From positions 1 through 39,771 of the forward strand of contig JAJFHS010000072.1 of the NCBI GenBank assembly GCA_021775475.1: 39,771 nucleotides of DNA, read 5' to 3'. The position numbers and the translations under genes are program-made. The notes under the pieces were generated by a model, which ran no database searches, had not been told where the DNA came from, and worked only from the letters and a program-made list of their open reading frames with translations. This stretch comes from Hyphomicrobiales bacterium (GTDB lineage Bacteria > Pseudomonadota > Alphaproteobacteria > Rhizobiales > JAJFHR01). Positions 1 through 7,858 of this stretch are shown here, piece after piece; positions within the stretch are counted from its first letter, which is position 1, and each line of letters opens with the position of its first letter.

Positions 1-77
1 AGCTCAGAGGCCTTCACACCGGCCTCATATTCCTTGATTATTCCGATAATCTGTTCATCCGTAAATCTGCGCTTCAT
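1..77 (-). CDS. IS3-family transposase OrfA, N-terminal fragment
   Basis: The ATG is at 77-75 on the minus strand and the frame runs off the window. The visible residues begin MKRRFTDEQIIGIIKEYEA, the characteristic opening of the IS3-family OrfA helix-turn-helix protein (HTH_Tnp_1), which binds the IS ends and forms the transposase by frameshifting into OrfB. Only 25 complete codons are present, so group and integrity cannot be judged. The copy at 39696-39771 encodes the same residues. Confidence 0.85.
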   Translation of the reverse strand, partial: MKRRFTDEQIIGIIKEYEAGVKASE

Positions 78-140
78 AGTCCATCCTTTCAAAGACGGAT
101 TACTAACACCAATCTGGCCGGAATTCAGGGGGCTGGGTCA
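1..140 (-). mobile_element. IS3-family insertion sequence, left tip (partial)
   Basis: This is the 5' terminal part of an IS whose transposase reads leftward out of the window. Read on the minus strand, the tip begins TGACCCAGCCCCCTGAATTC at position 140, then a Shine-Dalgarno AAAGGATGG and the start of an orfA at 77. The first 139 bases from the tip are identical, in reverse complement, to 39633-39771. Two 5' tips in one contig mean two separate IS copies. The outer flanks (ATA at 141-143; AGAG before 39633) differ, as expected for different insertion sites. Confidence 0.9.
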
Positions 141-349
141 ATACCGGTGATAATGTCTGCCAACCACGCGCTTTTTGCTTTGATTGCATGTGATAAAGCG
201 GAGCATATGTTTGATGTTTTTTCGGCTTATCCATCATAGTTGGATATTGTTATGCCATGGTGCGGCGCTTGAAAGTATGATGACTTGCGATTCAGCGGCT
301 TTTGGTTCTATTTATTACCTGTAGCTCTCGAAGTTGGTTTTGAAGAATT
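141..349. other. Spacer between IS tip and parE, with a possible gene remnant
   Basis: The frame entering from the IS junction at 141 stays open on the plus strand to a TAG at 237-239. It gives a 32-residue peptide with ordinary amino-acid composition (includes ANHALFALIACDKAEHMF). It could be the 3' end of a gene cut by the IS, or chance; no family is recognised. The rest of the spacer should hold the parE promoter, but no convincing -35/-10 pair was found. The parE start is preceded by GAAGAATT, a weak ribosome binding site. Confidence 0.35.
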
Positions 350-2383
350 ATGGCAAACACGCACGATCTTTTTGATGGGATGGACCCGCCTGAGCCTAAG
401 AAGAAGGCTTCCCCGGCGAAGCCATCAAAATCCGGGGCCAAATCGGCTGAGGATGCCTATACGGCTGCAGATATTGAGGTGCTTGAGGGTCTGGAGCCAG
501 TGCGGCGCAGGCCGGGGATGTATATTGGTGGTACTGATGAAAAGGCCCTGCACCATCTTTTTGCCGAAGTCATTGATAATTCCATGGATGAAGCCGTTGC
601 CGGTCATGCCAGCTGGATTGAGGTTCATGTGGAACCGGATGGCTGGCTGACGATTGTTGATAATGGTCGCGGTATTCCGGTCGATGCGCACCCGAAATTC
701 AAGGATAAATCCGCGCTTGAAGTGATCATGACGACGTTGCATGCGGGCGGCAAGTTTGATTCAGGAGTTTATGAAACGTCCGGTGGTCTGCACGGGGTTG
801 GCGTGTCCGTTGTCAATGCGCTGTCTGAGACACTAGAGGTTGAAGTGGCGCGCGGCCAGATGCTTTACCGCCAGACGTTTTCTCGCGGGCTGCCGGTGGG
901 GAAACTGGAAAATCTTGGCAAGGTTCACAATCGTCGCGGCACCAAAATCCGTTTTTTACCGGATCACCAGATTTTCGGCAAAGCGGCTAAGTTCAGACCG
1001 GCGCGATTGTTCAAGATGGCGCGCTCCAAGGCCTATCTTTTTGGCGGAGTTGAAATTCGCTGGTCATGCGACCCTGCCCTGCTGAGTGAAAAAGATGAAA
1101 CGCCGCAAAAGGAGACCTTGCATTTCCCCGGTGGTCTGAAAGATTATCTCGCCAGCACGATTGAAGGCCGCCCGCGCGTTGTCGATGAAATCTTTGCTGG
1201 CAAGGTAACTAAACCCGGCGGGCATGGTTCGGTTGAATGGGCGATTGCCTGGTTTGGCGGTGCTGACGGATTTTTGCATTCTTACTGCAACACGGTGCCG
1301 ACTACCGATGGCGGCACCCATGAAAGCGGCTTGCGTTCGGTGCTTAATCGTGGCCTCAAGGCCTATGGCGAATTGAGCGGCAACAAGAAAGCGGCGATGA
1401 TCACGGCTGACGATGTGATGACATCGTCTGGCGCGATGTTATCAGTATTCATTCGTGAGCCGGAATTTCAGGGCCAGACCAAGGAGCGGCTGGCGACACT
1501 GGAAGCATCGCGCATTGTTGACGGTGCCATCCGCGATCATTTTGACCACTGGCTCACCGGCCACCCCGCTCAGGCCAACCGGTTGCTCGACTGGGTTTTG
1601 GACCGGGCAGAAGAACGGGTGCGCAAACGCCAGGAGCGTGATGTTAATCGCAAGAGTGCGGTGCGCAAATTGCGCCTGCCGGGAAAACTTGCCGATTGCT
1701 CACAAAATTCAGCGCTTGGTACTGAGATATTCATTGTCGAAGGGGACAGTGCGGGTGGCTCGGCCAAACAGGCACGCAGCCGCAAGGATCAGGCTATATT
1801 GCCCCTGCGCGGTAAAATCCTCAATGTGGCTAATGCCAGTAGCAGTAAACTAGCGGCAAACCAGCAGATTGCCGATCTTATTCAGGCACTGGGTTGTGGC
1901 TCGGGCAAAACCTATCGTAGCGATGATCTGCGCTATGAAAAAGTCATCATCATGACCGATGCCGATGTGGATGGTGCGCATATTGCTTCTTTGCTGATTA
2001 CGTTCTTCCACGAGGAAATGCCTGATCTCATCAACGATGGTCATTTGTTTCTGGCGATCCCGCCGCTCTACCGGATTACGCAAGGCGGCAAGACGCTGTA
2101 TGCGCGTGATGACGCACATAAAGATCAATTACTGGAAAGCGAATTTACCGGGCGCGGCAAAGTTGATATCGGGCGCTTTAAAGGTCTGGGTGAAATGATG
2201 CCGGCCCAACTTAAAGAGACCACCATGGACCGCTCCAAGCGCACCATGTTGCGGGTGGAATTGAAAGTTGATGAGCGCGAAGAAACGGCCAAAGTTGTTG
2301 ATCAACTGATGGGAAGCAAACCCGAAGCACGCTTCAATTTTATTCAGGAGCGCGCCGAATTCGCATCTGAGCTGGATATATAG
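350..2383 (+). CDS. parE: DNA topoisomerase IV subunit B (ParE)
   Basis: This is the ATPase subunit of topoisomerase IV, which with ParC decatenates daughter chromosomes. The GHKL ATPase domain shows EVIDNSMDEA (E73 is the likely catalytic glutamate), DNGRGIP at 104-110 and a glycine-rich GGLHGVGVSVVNALS lid. The C-terminal Toprim domain has EGDSAGGSAKQARSR from residue 464 and DADVDGAHI from residue 537, the metal-binding acidic cluster. The 677-residue length fits alphaproteobacterial ParE and excludes the longer GyrB. A Lys/Pro/Ser-rich stretch (residues 12-32) precedes the conserved core, as is common in this class. Its stop codon overlaps the GTG of the next gene (TAGTG), so the three genes 350-4921 are probably one operon. 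ParE over GyrB is supported by length and by the short, direct join from Toprim to the C-terminus. Confidence 0.95.
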   Translation: MANTHDLFDGMDPPEPKKKASPAKPSKSGAKSAEDAYTAADIEVLEGLEPVRRRPGMYIGGTDEKALHHLFAEVIDNSMDEAVAGHASWIEVHVEPDGWLTIVDNGRGIPVDAHPKFKDKSALEVIMTTLHAGGKFDSGVYETSGGLHGVGVSVVNALSETLEVEVARGQMLYRQTFSRGLPVGKLENLGKVHNRRGTKIRFLPDHQIFGKAAKFRPARLFKMARSKAYLFGGVEIRWSCDPALLSEKDETPQKETLHFPGGLKDYLASTIEGRPRVVDEIFAGKVTKPGGHGSVEWAIAWFGGADGFLHSYCNTVPTTDGGTHESGLRSVLNRGLKAYGELSGNKKAAMITADDVMTSSGAMLSVFIREPEFQGQTKERLATLEASRIVDGAIRDHFDHWLTGHPAQANRLLDWVLDRAEERVRKRQERDVNRKSAVRKLRLPGKLADCSQNSALGTEIFIVEGDSAGGSAKQARSRKDQAILPLRGKILNVANASSSKLAANQQIADLIQALGCGSGKTYRSDDLRYEKVIIMTDADVDGAHIASLLITFFHEEMPDLINDGHLFLAIPPLYRITQGGKTLYARDDAHKDQLLESEFTGRGKVDIGRFKGLGEMMPAQLKETTMDRSKRTMLRVELKVDEREETAKVVDQLMGSKPEARFNFIQERAEFASELDI

Positions 2384-4155
2384 TGCCCCTTGTTCGTCAG
2401 GAAATCTTTCCTGAGAAAAAATTACCCGATGCAACTGAACTACTGGCATCAGGCAGCACCGCTGCCAAAGACTATTGCGTAGGCTCCAACCCGTTTCTTA
2501 GCCAACATAACGTCGATAGCGAAGCCAGCTACAAACGCAAAAGTGCGGCCTCGCGACGTATTATGCACCACGCCCAGGTAGGCTTTCGCTCGTTGGATAA
2601 AAGCTGTCGTGCTTATGCGGAGATTTACGACAGTTGTCTCGCACAAGATGTCATCATCGACCGCTATGGTCTGTGTCTGGACTGGTCTATGGGCTATCCC
2701 ACCAACCAGCGCCACGACCGCCCCCAAGGCACCGGGCTTTTGTTGGCAGATATCGATGATTTTGTCACATTGACGCAGTGCGCACCGGTGGCACCGCATT
2801 TTGGCGATTTTGTTCTCGGGATGCCCGCAGCCTTTGAAAATACCACGGCTGCTTTAGCTGCAGGTTCAACAGCAATTGGTAATCTGGGCCAGTATTTCAC
2901 CTTTCGCCTGCCCCATTGGGATGATGATATATTCACCACCTCGGCCACGCTCAAAGCGCTTGGATTGATTGCGACGCAGGAAGTTGAAATTCTTGTTCAC
3001 TCCAATCTTGATGATGGTTTTGCCGCCCTGTTTTGCGATTTGAGCTGTTGTCTCGGCGCTGTCTTGCTGGAAAAATATATCGTCAATGATCTGATTGGCG
3101 CCAACATCTCTCATTGTTATGGCCATCACTTCTCAGACCCGACCCGCCGCATGGCTTTTCATCTGGCCCTGGCGCAGGTGACGGCAAGCCCGGGCACCAT
3201 GATCTATGGCAATACCACTCAATATCGCGGCAACGAGCAGGAAAATTACGCCAGCCTCGAAGCCTATATCAGTGTCGATATCGCTGGTCAGAATCTGGAA
3301 CCAACGGGCCATGCGATTAATCCGGTGCCGGTCAGTGAAAACATTCGCATTCCCGATATTGATGAAATAATTGCAGCGCAAGTGTTTGCCGCCAGACTGG
3401 TGGAGCAACCCTTGGCGCCGAACAGTTCGCTGGATATGGAACTGGCGCACAGGCTGGCGGGCGAGATGGTTTTTGGTGCGATAAAATTCCAGCACAATGT
3501 GCTCGACGGGTTTACCCGCGCTGGCATAGATATTGATAATCCCTTCGAAATGCTTCTGGCCCTGAAACGTATTGGCGGTAAAAGGCTAGAGCAGTTGTTT
3601 GGACCGGGCCTGGTTGATGCGTTGGCCCCACGCGGGCGAACGCCGCTGATAGCGTCTACTATCATTGATGAAATTAGTGAGCTTGCGCGTCACCACCTGG
3701 CTCAGGTCAGCTCAGACGACAGACGCATAATTGGCAAGCTCAATCTCAAAGTGATGACGGCTACCACAGATGTGCATGAACACGGCAAGCTGCTGCTCGA
3801 CCGGGTTCTGACAGAGGTCGGTATCACTGTCGTTGACGGTGGCGTTTCAACTGATGCTGATGATCTGGCGTTTCTGGCCAAAGATGCTGGCGTCGAGGCA
3901 ATCGCTGTCAGCACTTACAATGGTGTTGCCCTTACCTTTGCCCGCGACCTTAAAGCCGAATTAAAACGGCTCGATCTCGACTTGCCGGTGATCTTTGGTG
4001 GCAGGCTTAACCAGATACCGCAAGCCTCAAACACCAGCATGCCGGTGGATGTCAGCGAGGATATCATATCGGCCGGAGCGTTCGTGTGCGAAAAACCGGA
4101 AGACGCTATCGCATTGCTGGCAAAAATTATAATCGGGAGAGACAGAAATGACTGA
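2383..4155 (+). CDS. Cobalamin-dependent mutase-like protein of unknown substrate
   Basis: A 590-residue protein with two parts. Residues about 80-440 look like the TIM-barrel catalytic region of adenosylcobalamin mutases (the superfamily of glutamate mutase MutE and methylmalonyl-CoA mutase). This is my reading from overall pattern, including a NPVPVSENIRIPDIDEI segment, and no substrate can be assigned. Residues about 455-585 are a B12-binding domain with DVHEHG at 463-468, where His465 would be the lower cobalt ligand, then exactly 41 residues to STY at 510-512, then 26 residues to GG at 539-540. This spacing matches the textbook DxHxxG-x41-SxL-x26-28-GG, except that Leu of SxL is Tyr. The start is GTG, overlapping the parE stop by one base (translational coupling). 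The gene overlaps the next one by 8 nt. It is not recognisable as ethylmalonyl-CoA mutase, MetH or an aminomutase subunit. Confidence 0.7.
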   Translation: MPLVRQEIFPEKKLPDATELLASGSTAAKDYCVGSNPFLSQHNVDSEASYKRKSAASRRIMHHAQVGFRSLDKSCRAYAEIYDSCLAQDVIIDRYGLCLDWSMGYPTNQRHDRPQGTGLLLADIDDFVTLTQCAPVAPHFGDFVLGMPAAFENTTAALAAGSTAIGNLGQYFTFRLPHWDDDIFTTSATLKALGLIATQEVEILVHSNLDDGFAALFCDLSCCLGAVLLEKYIVNDLIGANISHCYGHHFSDPTRRMAFHLALAQVTASPGTMIYGNTTQYRGNEQENYASLEAYISVDIAGQNLEPTGHAINPVPVSENIRIPDIDEIIAAQVFAARLVEQPLAPNSSLDMELAHRLAGEMVFGAIKFQHNVLDGFTRAGIDIDNPFEMLLALKRIGGKRLEQLFGPGLVDALAPRGRTPLIASTIIDEISELARHHLAQVSSDDRRIIGKLNLKVMTATTDVHEHGKLLLDRVLTEVGITVVDGGVSTDADDLAFLAKDAGVEAIAVSTYNGVALTFARDLKAELKRLDLDLPVIFGGRLNQIPQASNTSMPVDVSEDIISAGAFVCEKPEDAIALLAKIIIGRDRND

Positions 4156-4921
4156 CATACCCAAGAAAATTGGAATTATAGGTGTTGGCCACCTCATCTC
4201 TTATCTGGTTCCCGGCATGTTGCGGGGTGAACACCAGCCTGATTTTCTGTTGTCATCGCGCAACCGCCAAACGGCGCTGACATTGGCGCAAAACCACAAC
4301 CTCGAGATTGCCGCATCAAACCAGGCGTTGGTTGAAGCCTGTGAGGTGATTATATTATCGGTGCGGCCGGGCCAGGTTAAAGATGCCATTGAAGGCCTGC
4401 CGTGGCGCTCAGGACAGTTGATTATCTCGTTGTGTGCAGGTGTTTCCATTGGCGAGATTTCCGCCCACGCACAAGGTGTCAGAATCACGCGCGCCCTGCC
4501 GGTTACCGCTGCCAAATCCGGGGAAAGCCCAACGGCTATATATCCCCAATGCGATTTCACTCAAAAACTGCTGGATCCGTGCGGCCCAACGGTAGTGCTG
4601 GAGGATGAAAATCAGTTTGAAGCAGCGACGATGTTTGGGGCATACTATGGCTGGGTACAACATTTGATTGGCGAGATGGCTGAATGGGCTCAAGCCAATG
4701 ATCTCAGTCCCGAAACCGCTCGGCTGCTGGCCTGCCAGATGACCCGGGCCGCAGCGACCACTGTTCGCGATACGCCTGAAAAACCAATAGCGGCACTGGT
4801 TGATGAATTGTGTTTGCCGGGCAGCATTACCGGGTTGGGGCTGGACCGTTTAAAGCAGGAGGACGCTTTCAAGGCGTGGCATCAGGCCGGAGACGATGTT
4901 TTGCAAAATTTAAAAGGGTAA
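4148..4921 (+). CDS. Pyrroline-5-carboxylate reductase-like (ProC family) oxidoreductase
   Basis: A 257-residue NAD(P)-dependent imine reductase-like protein. The N-terminus has the Rossmann dinucleotide loop (IGIIGVGHL, residues 8-16). The middle has VIILSVRPGQV and ITRALPVTAA segments typical of ProC (usually VKP and MPN). The C-terminal helical dimerisation domain carries LCLPGSITGLGLDRL, a degraded form of the ProC signature SPGGTT-x-AL, in which the second Gly is Ser and a Thr is Ile. True ProC makes proline from P5C. The divergent signature and the coupling to a B12 mutase-like gene (8-nt overlap) suggest a different cyclic-imine or amino-acid substrate; that is inference. It could still be the cell's only ProC. 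Confidence 0.75.
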   Translation: MTDIPKKIGIIGVGHLISYLVPGMLRGEHQPDFLLSSRNRQTALTLAQNHNLEIAASNQALVEACEVIILSVRPGQVKDAIEGLPWRSGQLIISLCAGVSIGEISAHAQGVRITRALPVTAAKSGESPTAIYPQCDFTQKLLDPCGPTVVLEDENQFEAATMFGAYYGWVQHLIGEMAEWAQANDLSPETARLLACQMTRAAATTVRDTPEKPIAALVDELCLPGSITGLGLDRLKQEDAFKAWHQAGDDVLQNLKG

Positions 4922-4960
4922 ACCAATTCGCGATAATTAACACTAAAACGCCAGTCATTG

Positions 4961-4988
4961 TTGACAAATCCGTTTAATTGCCTATGTT
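4961..4988 (+). promoter_or_regulatory. Sigma70-type promoter upstream of the DEAD-box helicase
   Basis: A perfect -35 TTGACA (4961-4966), a 16-bp spacer and TATGTT (4983-4988) lie about 110 nt before the helicase start. The expected leader holds a tiny ORF (ATG at 5026, TAA at 5074-5076, 16 codons) of unknown significance. The helicase start is preceded by CGATTGACCTGTAACG, with no strong Shine-Dalgarno. Confidence 0.6.
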
Positions 4989-5100
4989 TCGCGCCATCGA
5001 CAAGGAAGCGGATAATCAGTTCACCATGCATAAGAAATTCAGCCTGTTTATTTCAGACACCTTGTGCACCTTTTAACTTTTTTCGATTGACCTGTAACGA

Positions 5101-6528
5101 ATGTCGTTTTCGAACCTTGGCTTAAGCCAAAAAGTACTTGATGCAGTTAATACTGCCGGATACACCGTCCCCACCCCTATTCAGGAGCAGGCTATTCCCG
5201 AAGTGCTGGAAGGCCGCGATGTTTTAGGCATCGCCCAGACAGGAACAGGTAAAACCGCATCTTTTACGCTGCCGATGCTGACCAAGCTGGAAACCGGCAG
5301 AGCAAGAGCCCGTATGCCGAGGTCTTTGATCCTTGAGCCCACGCGTGAGCTGGCAGTTCAGGTTGAACAGAATTTTTCAATCTATGGTGCCAATCATAAT
5401 CTGACAGTGGCATTGCTCATCGGTGGTGTTTCGTTTGATGACCAATTTCGCAAGCTTGATCGCGGTGCTGATGTGTTGATTGCCACACCGGGCAGATTGC
5501 TTGACCATTTCGGTCGTGGCAAATTATTGCTGACCGGGATTTCTATCCTGGTCATTGATGAAGCCGACCGGATGCTGGATATGGGGTTCATTCCCGATAT
5601 TGAAAAAATCTGCAAACTGATCCCGCCGCGGCGACAGACGTTATTCTTTTCAGCAACGATGCCCCCGGAAATTCAACGCCTGACCAAAGCCTTCCTCAAA
5701 TCACCTGCGCGCATTGAGGTGGCGTCACCAAGCTCAACAGCTTCCACCGTTACCCAGCTTGTGCAAGACGCGCCCAATGATTTTACCGCCAAGCGCCAGC
5801 TTTTGCGCGATATCATAAAATCGGAAGATTTGAAAAACGCCATTGTCTTTTGCAACCGCAAACGCAATGTCGACATCGTCTCCAAGTCCCTGGCCCAACA
5901 CGGCTTCAATGCCCGGTGCCTGCATGGCGATATGGCCCAGCGCTCGCGGCAGGAAACTCTCGACAGCTTCAGAGACGGCACCACCAAGATCCTTGTGGCC
6001 AGTGATGTTGCTGCGCGCGGGCTCGACATTCCTGAAGTCAGCCATGTCATCAATTTTGATGTGCCTATTCACGCAGAAGATTATATTCATCGCATTGGCC
6101 GCACCGGTCGCGCCGGTCACAGCGGTCGTTCGATCACGCTGGTCTCGAAAAGTGATCAAAAAGCATTCAGCTCAGTTGAAAAACTGATTGATAAAAAACT
6201 GGAAAAACTTTCCTTGACCAAACCGGAAACAACGGGTGTTGGTGGTGAGAAGGTTGCGAAAAAACCAAGAAAACGCGCTGCCGCAAAGCCGCGCCCGGTT
6301 CGCCCCGTTGACGATACGACAAAGCCGCACCCGGTTCGCCCCGTCGACGATACGCCAAATCCGCGCCCGAAAAAGGAACCAGTCCCCGGGCCGTCAAATG
6401 TAAAGCCCCGCCATGCTGACATTGAGAAAGACCATCAAAAAGACACCGCCAAGAACGGGTTTTCAGGTGACAATGTTCCAGCATTTTTGTTGCAGGCTGT
6501 TCCGGGGAAAAGGAAATCCAGCAGTTAG
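5101..6528 (+). CDS. DEAD-box ATP-dependent RNA helicase (RhlE-like)
   Basis: A 475-residue RNA-unwinding ATPase. Motifs in order: Q motif GYTVPTPIQEQAI (20-32), Walker A AQTGTGKT (45-52), PTREL (80-84), DEAD at 153-156, SAT at 184-186, and the second RecA lobe ending in HRIGRTGRAG. The core is about 380 residues. The tail is basic and proline-rich, with 2.3 copies of a 12-residue repeat (KPRPVRPVDDTT) from about residue 396, and ends RKSSS. Such tails bind RNA without sequence preference in RhlE-type helicases. The class (RhlE rather than DeaD, SrmB or DbpA) is chosen from the short core and lack of a C-terminal RRM, so no firm symbol is given. It has its own promoter and reads toward the diguanylate cyclase. 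Confidence 0.9.
   Translation: MSFSNLGLSQKVLDAVNTAGYTVPTPIQEQAIPEVLEGRDVLGIAQTGTGKTASFTLPMLTKLETGRARARMPRSLILEPTRELAVQVEQNFSIYGANHNLTVALLIGGVSFDDQFRKLDRGADVLIATPGRLLDHFGRGKLLLTGISILVIDEADRMLDMGFIPDIEKICKLIPPRRQTLFFSATMPPEIQRLTKAFLKSPARIEVASPSSTASTVTQLVQDAPNDFTAKRQLLRDIIKSEDLKNAIVFCNRKRNVDIVSKSLAQHGFNARCLHGDMAQRSRQETLDSFRDGTTKILVASDVAARGLDIPEVSHVINFDVPIHAEDYIHRIGRTGRAGHSGRSITLVSKSDQKAFSSVEKLIDKKLEKLSLTKPETTGVGGEKVAKKPRKRAAAKPRPVRPVDDTTKPHPVRPVDDTPNPRPKKEPVPGPSNVKPRHADIEKDHQKDTAKNGFSGDNVPAFLLQAVPGKRKSSS
6286..6369 (+). repeat. 36-bp in-frame tandem repeat in the helicase tail
   Basis: Two full 36-bp units (6286-6321 and 6322-6357) and the first 12 bases of a third encode KPRPVRPVDDTT, KPHPVRPVDDTP and NPRP. 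The units differ at only a few positions, which suggests recent duplication. Copy number may vary between strains without breaking the frame. Confidence 0.85.
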
Positions 6529-6624
6529 TTTTCATTGATTATCCGCTCAAACCTCCTGGTCTCAACAAAACCAAATATACAATAAATTGATTTCCACCCC
6601 CTTACAACCGGCCTCCAGAGTTTA

Positions 6625-6650
6625 CCTATCGGTAACCACATTGCGATAGG
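6625..6650. other. Inverted repeat upstream of the GGDEF gene
   Basis: Arms CCTATCG (6625-6631) and CGATAGG (6644-6650) are exact inverses around a 12-base loop. There is no T-run, so a terminator for the helicase is unlikely. The repeat lies about 90 bp before the next gene and could be an operator. The remaining spacer from 6529 to 6741 shows no other feature. Confidence 0.35.
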
Positions 6651-6741
6651 CTGTCACCACTCGAAATTCAATCTGCTATAAGCTGGCGAGTGCTGCACGA
6701 TGGTAAATAATAAAATAGGTTGAAATAAGCTGGAGGACGCG

Positions 6742-7800
6742 GTGTCATACACAGATGACGTCGATCAGACGATTGCATATGGTCAGAAGGTATTGAGCCT
6801 TCTAAAATCGCGTAAATGCTCTGCATCACCGAAAAATTATGAACTTTGGTTCACTTATGTTTCGGGCCATGACAGAGCTTTAGTTAAGTCGGTAAACGAA
6901 GCTCTTAAAGTTGACGGAACTTTGTCGGCCAAAGCTTCCGAAAAAATATATATCGAACACCTGTCTCAGGATCATGTTGCCGATCAGGTTGAACAGGTGG
7001 GCGCGCAAATTGGCGGTGAGATTGAGCAGATACTCGCCATAGTCGACAACACAATGGGAGAGACCAGCGAATACAGCAGCAGCCTGGCAGAAGCCGGTTC
7101 GAATTTGAATGACGGGCTCACCGGCAGTTCATTGAAAAATCTTATTCAAACACTTGTTGATTCGACCACCAAGATGGAGCAATCCAACCAAGAGTTGCAA
7201 AGTCGGCTAAAAGAATCAAGTGAACAAATCAGCGATTTGAACCAAAACCTGGAACTGGTACGCACGGAATCACGTACAGATCAACTCACCGGTATTGCAA
7301 ATCGAAAACACTTTGATGAAGCCCTGGAAGAAATGATCCGCCAGTCTGAAAGAGACGGAACAGAATCCTGCCTGCTCATTGGTGATATTGATCTCTTCAA
7401 AAAATTCAACGATACATACGGACACCAAACCGGTGATCAGGTGTTACGCCTTGTTGCTCATGCCATATCATCGAATGTGAAGGGTAAAGATTTAGCTGCC
7501 CGTTATGGTGGTGAGGAATTTGCTGTTCTCTTACCGGGAACAACCCTTCAGTCCTCGGTTACAGTTGCCAATCAGGTTAGGCTGGCGATTAAATCGAAGG
7601 AGCTGGTTAAAAAATCAACCGGAGAAAACCTTGGTGTTGTTACCTTTTCGATTGGTGCTGCCCGCTACCGCGCAGGCGATACAGCTGAAAGTATGATTTC
7701 GCGCGCTGATACCTGTCTTTATGCTGCCAAGAATGGCGGGCGCGATCAGGTAAAGTGTGAAACAGATCCGGGAATTGAGTTTGATGCGGCGGTTGCCTGA
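6742..7800 (+). CDS. GGDEF diguanylate cyclase
   Basis: A 352-residue cytoplasmic protein predicted to make cyclic di-GMP from two GTP. Residues 1-60 form an N-terminal helical module (residues such as PKNYELWFTYVSGHD) seen in front of many alphaproteobacterial GGDEF domains. A likely coiled coil follows at about 135-175. The GGDEF domain starts near RTDQLTGIANR and holds GDIDLFKKFNDTYGH and the active-site GGEEF at 256-260, which is compatible with activity. The inhibitory site five residues before GGEEF should be RxxD but reads KGKD (247-250), so product feedback may be weak. There is no signal peptide or membrane segment. The start is GTG at 6742, with TGGAGGA at 6731-6737. A terminator follows directly. 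Confidence 0.93.
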   Translation: MSYTDDVDQTIAYGQKVLSLLKSRKCSASPKNYELWFTYVSGHDRALVKSVNEALKVDGTLSAKASEKIYIEHLSQDHVADQVEQVGAQIGGEIEQILAIVDNTMGETSEYSSSLAEAGSNLNDGLTGSSLKNLIQTLVDSTTKMEQSNQELQSRLKESSEQISDLNQNLELVRTESRTDQLTGIANRKHFDEALEEMIRQSERDGTESCLLIGDIDLFKKFNDTYGHQTGDQVLRLVAHAISSNVKGKDLAARYGGEEFAVLLPGTTLQSSVTVANQVRLAIKSKELVKKSTGENLGVVTFSIGAARYRAGDTAESMISRADTCLYAAKNGGRDQVKCETDPGIEFDAAVA

Positions 7801-7818
7801 GTAAAAACTGCCAACGAG

Positions 7819-7858
7819 AAAAGCCGGGAACTCTGTATTGAGTATCCCGGCTTTTTTT
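7819..7858 (+). terminator. Intrinsic terminator between the GGDEF gene and sufA
   Basis: Stem AAGCCGGGA (7821-7829) pairs exactly with TCCCGGCTT (7845-7853) and is followed by T residues to 7858. It ends the plus-strand GGDEF transcript. On the minus strand the same hairpin is followed by a short TTTT, so it may also stop the suf operon, whose last stop codon lies at 7859-7857. Confidence 0.9.

Noticed and set aside
285..650. Frame overlapping the parE start
   Set aside because: It is a shadow of parE in another phase with no recognisable product.
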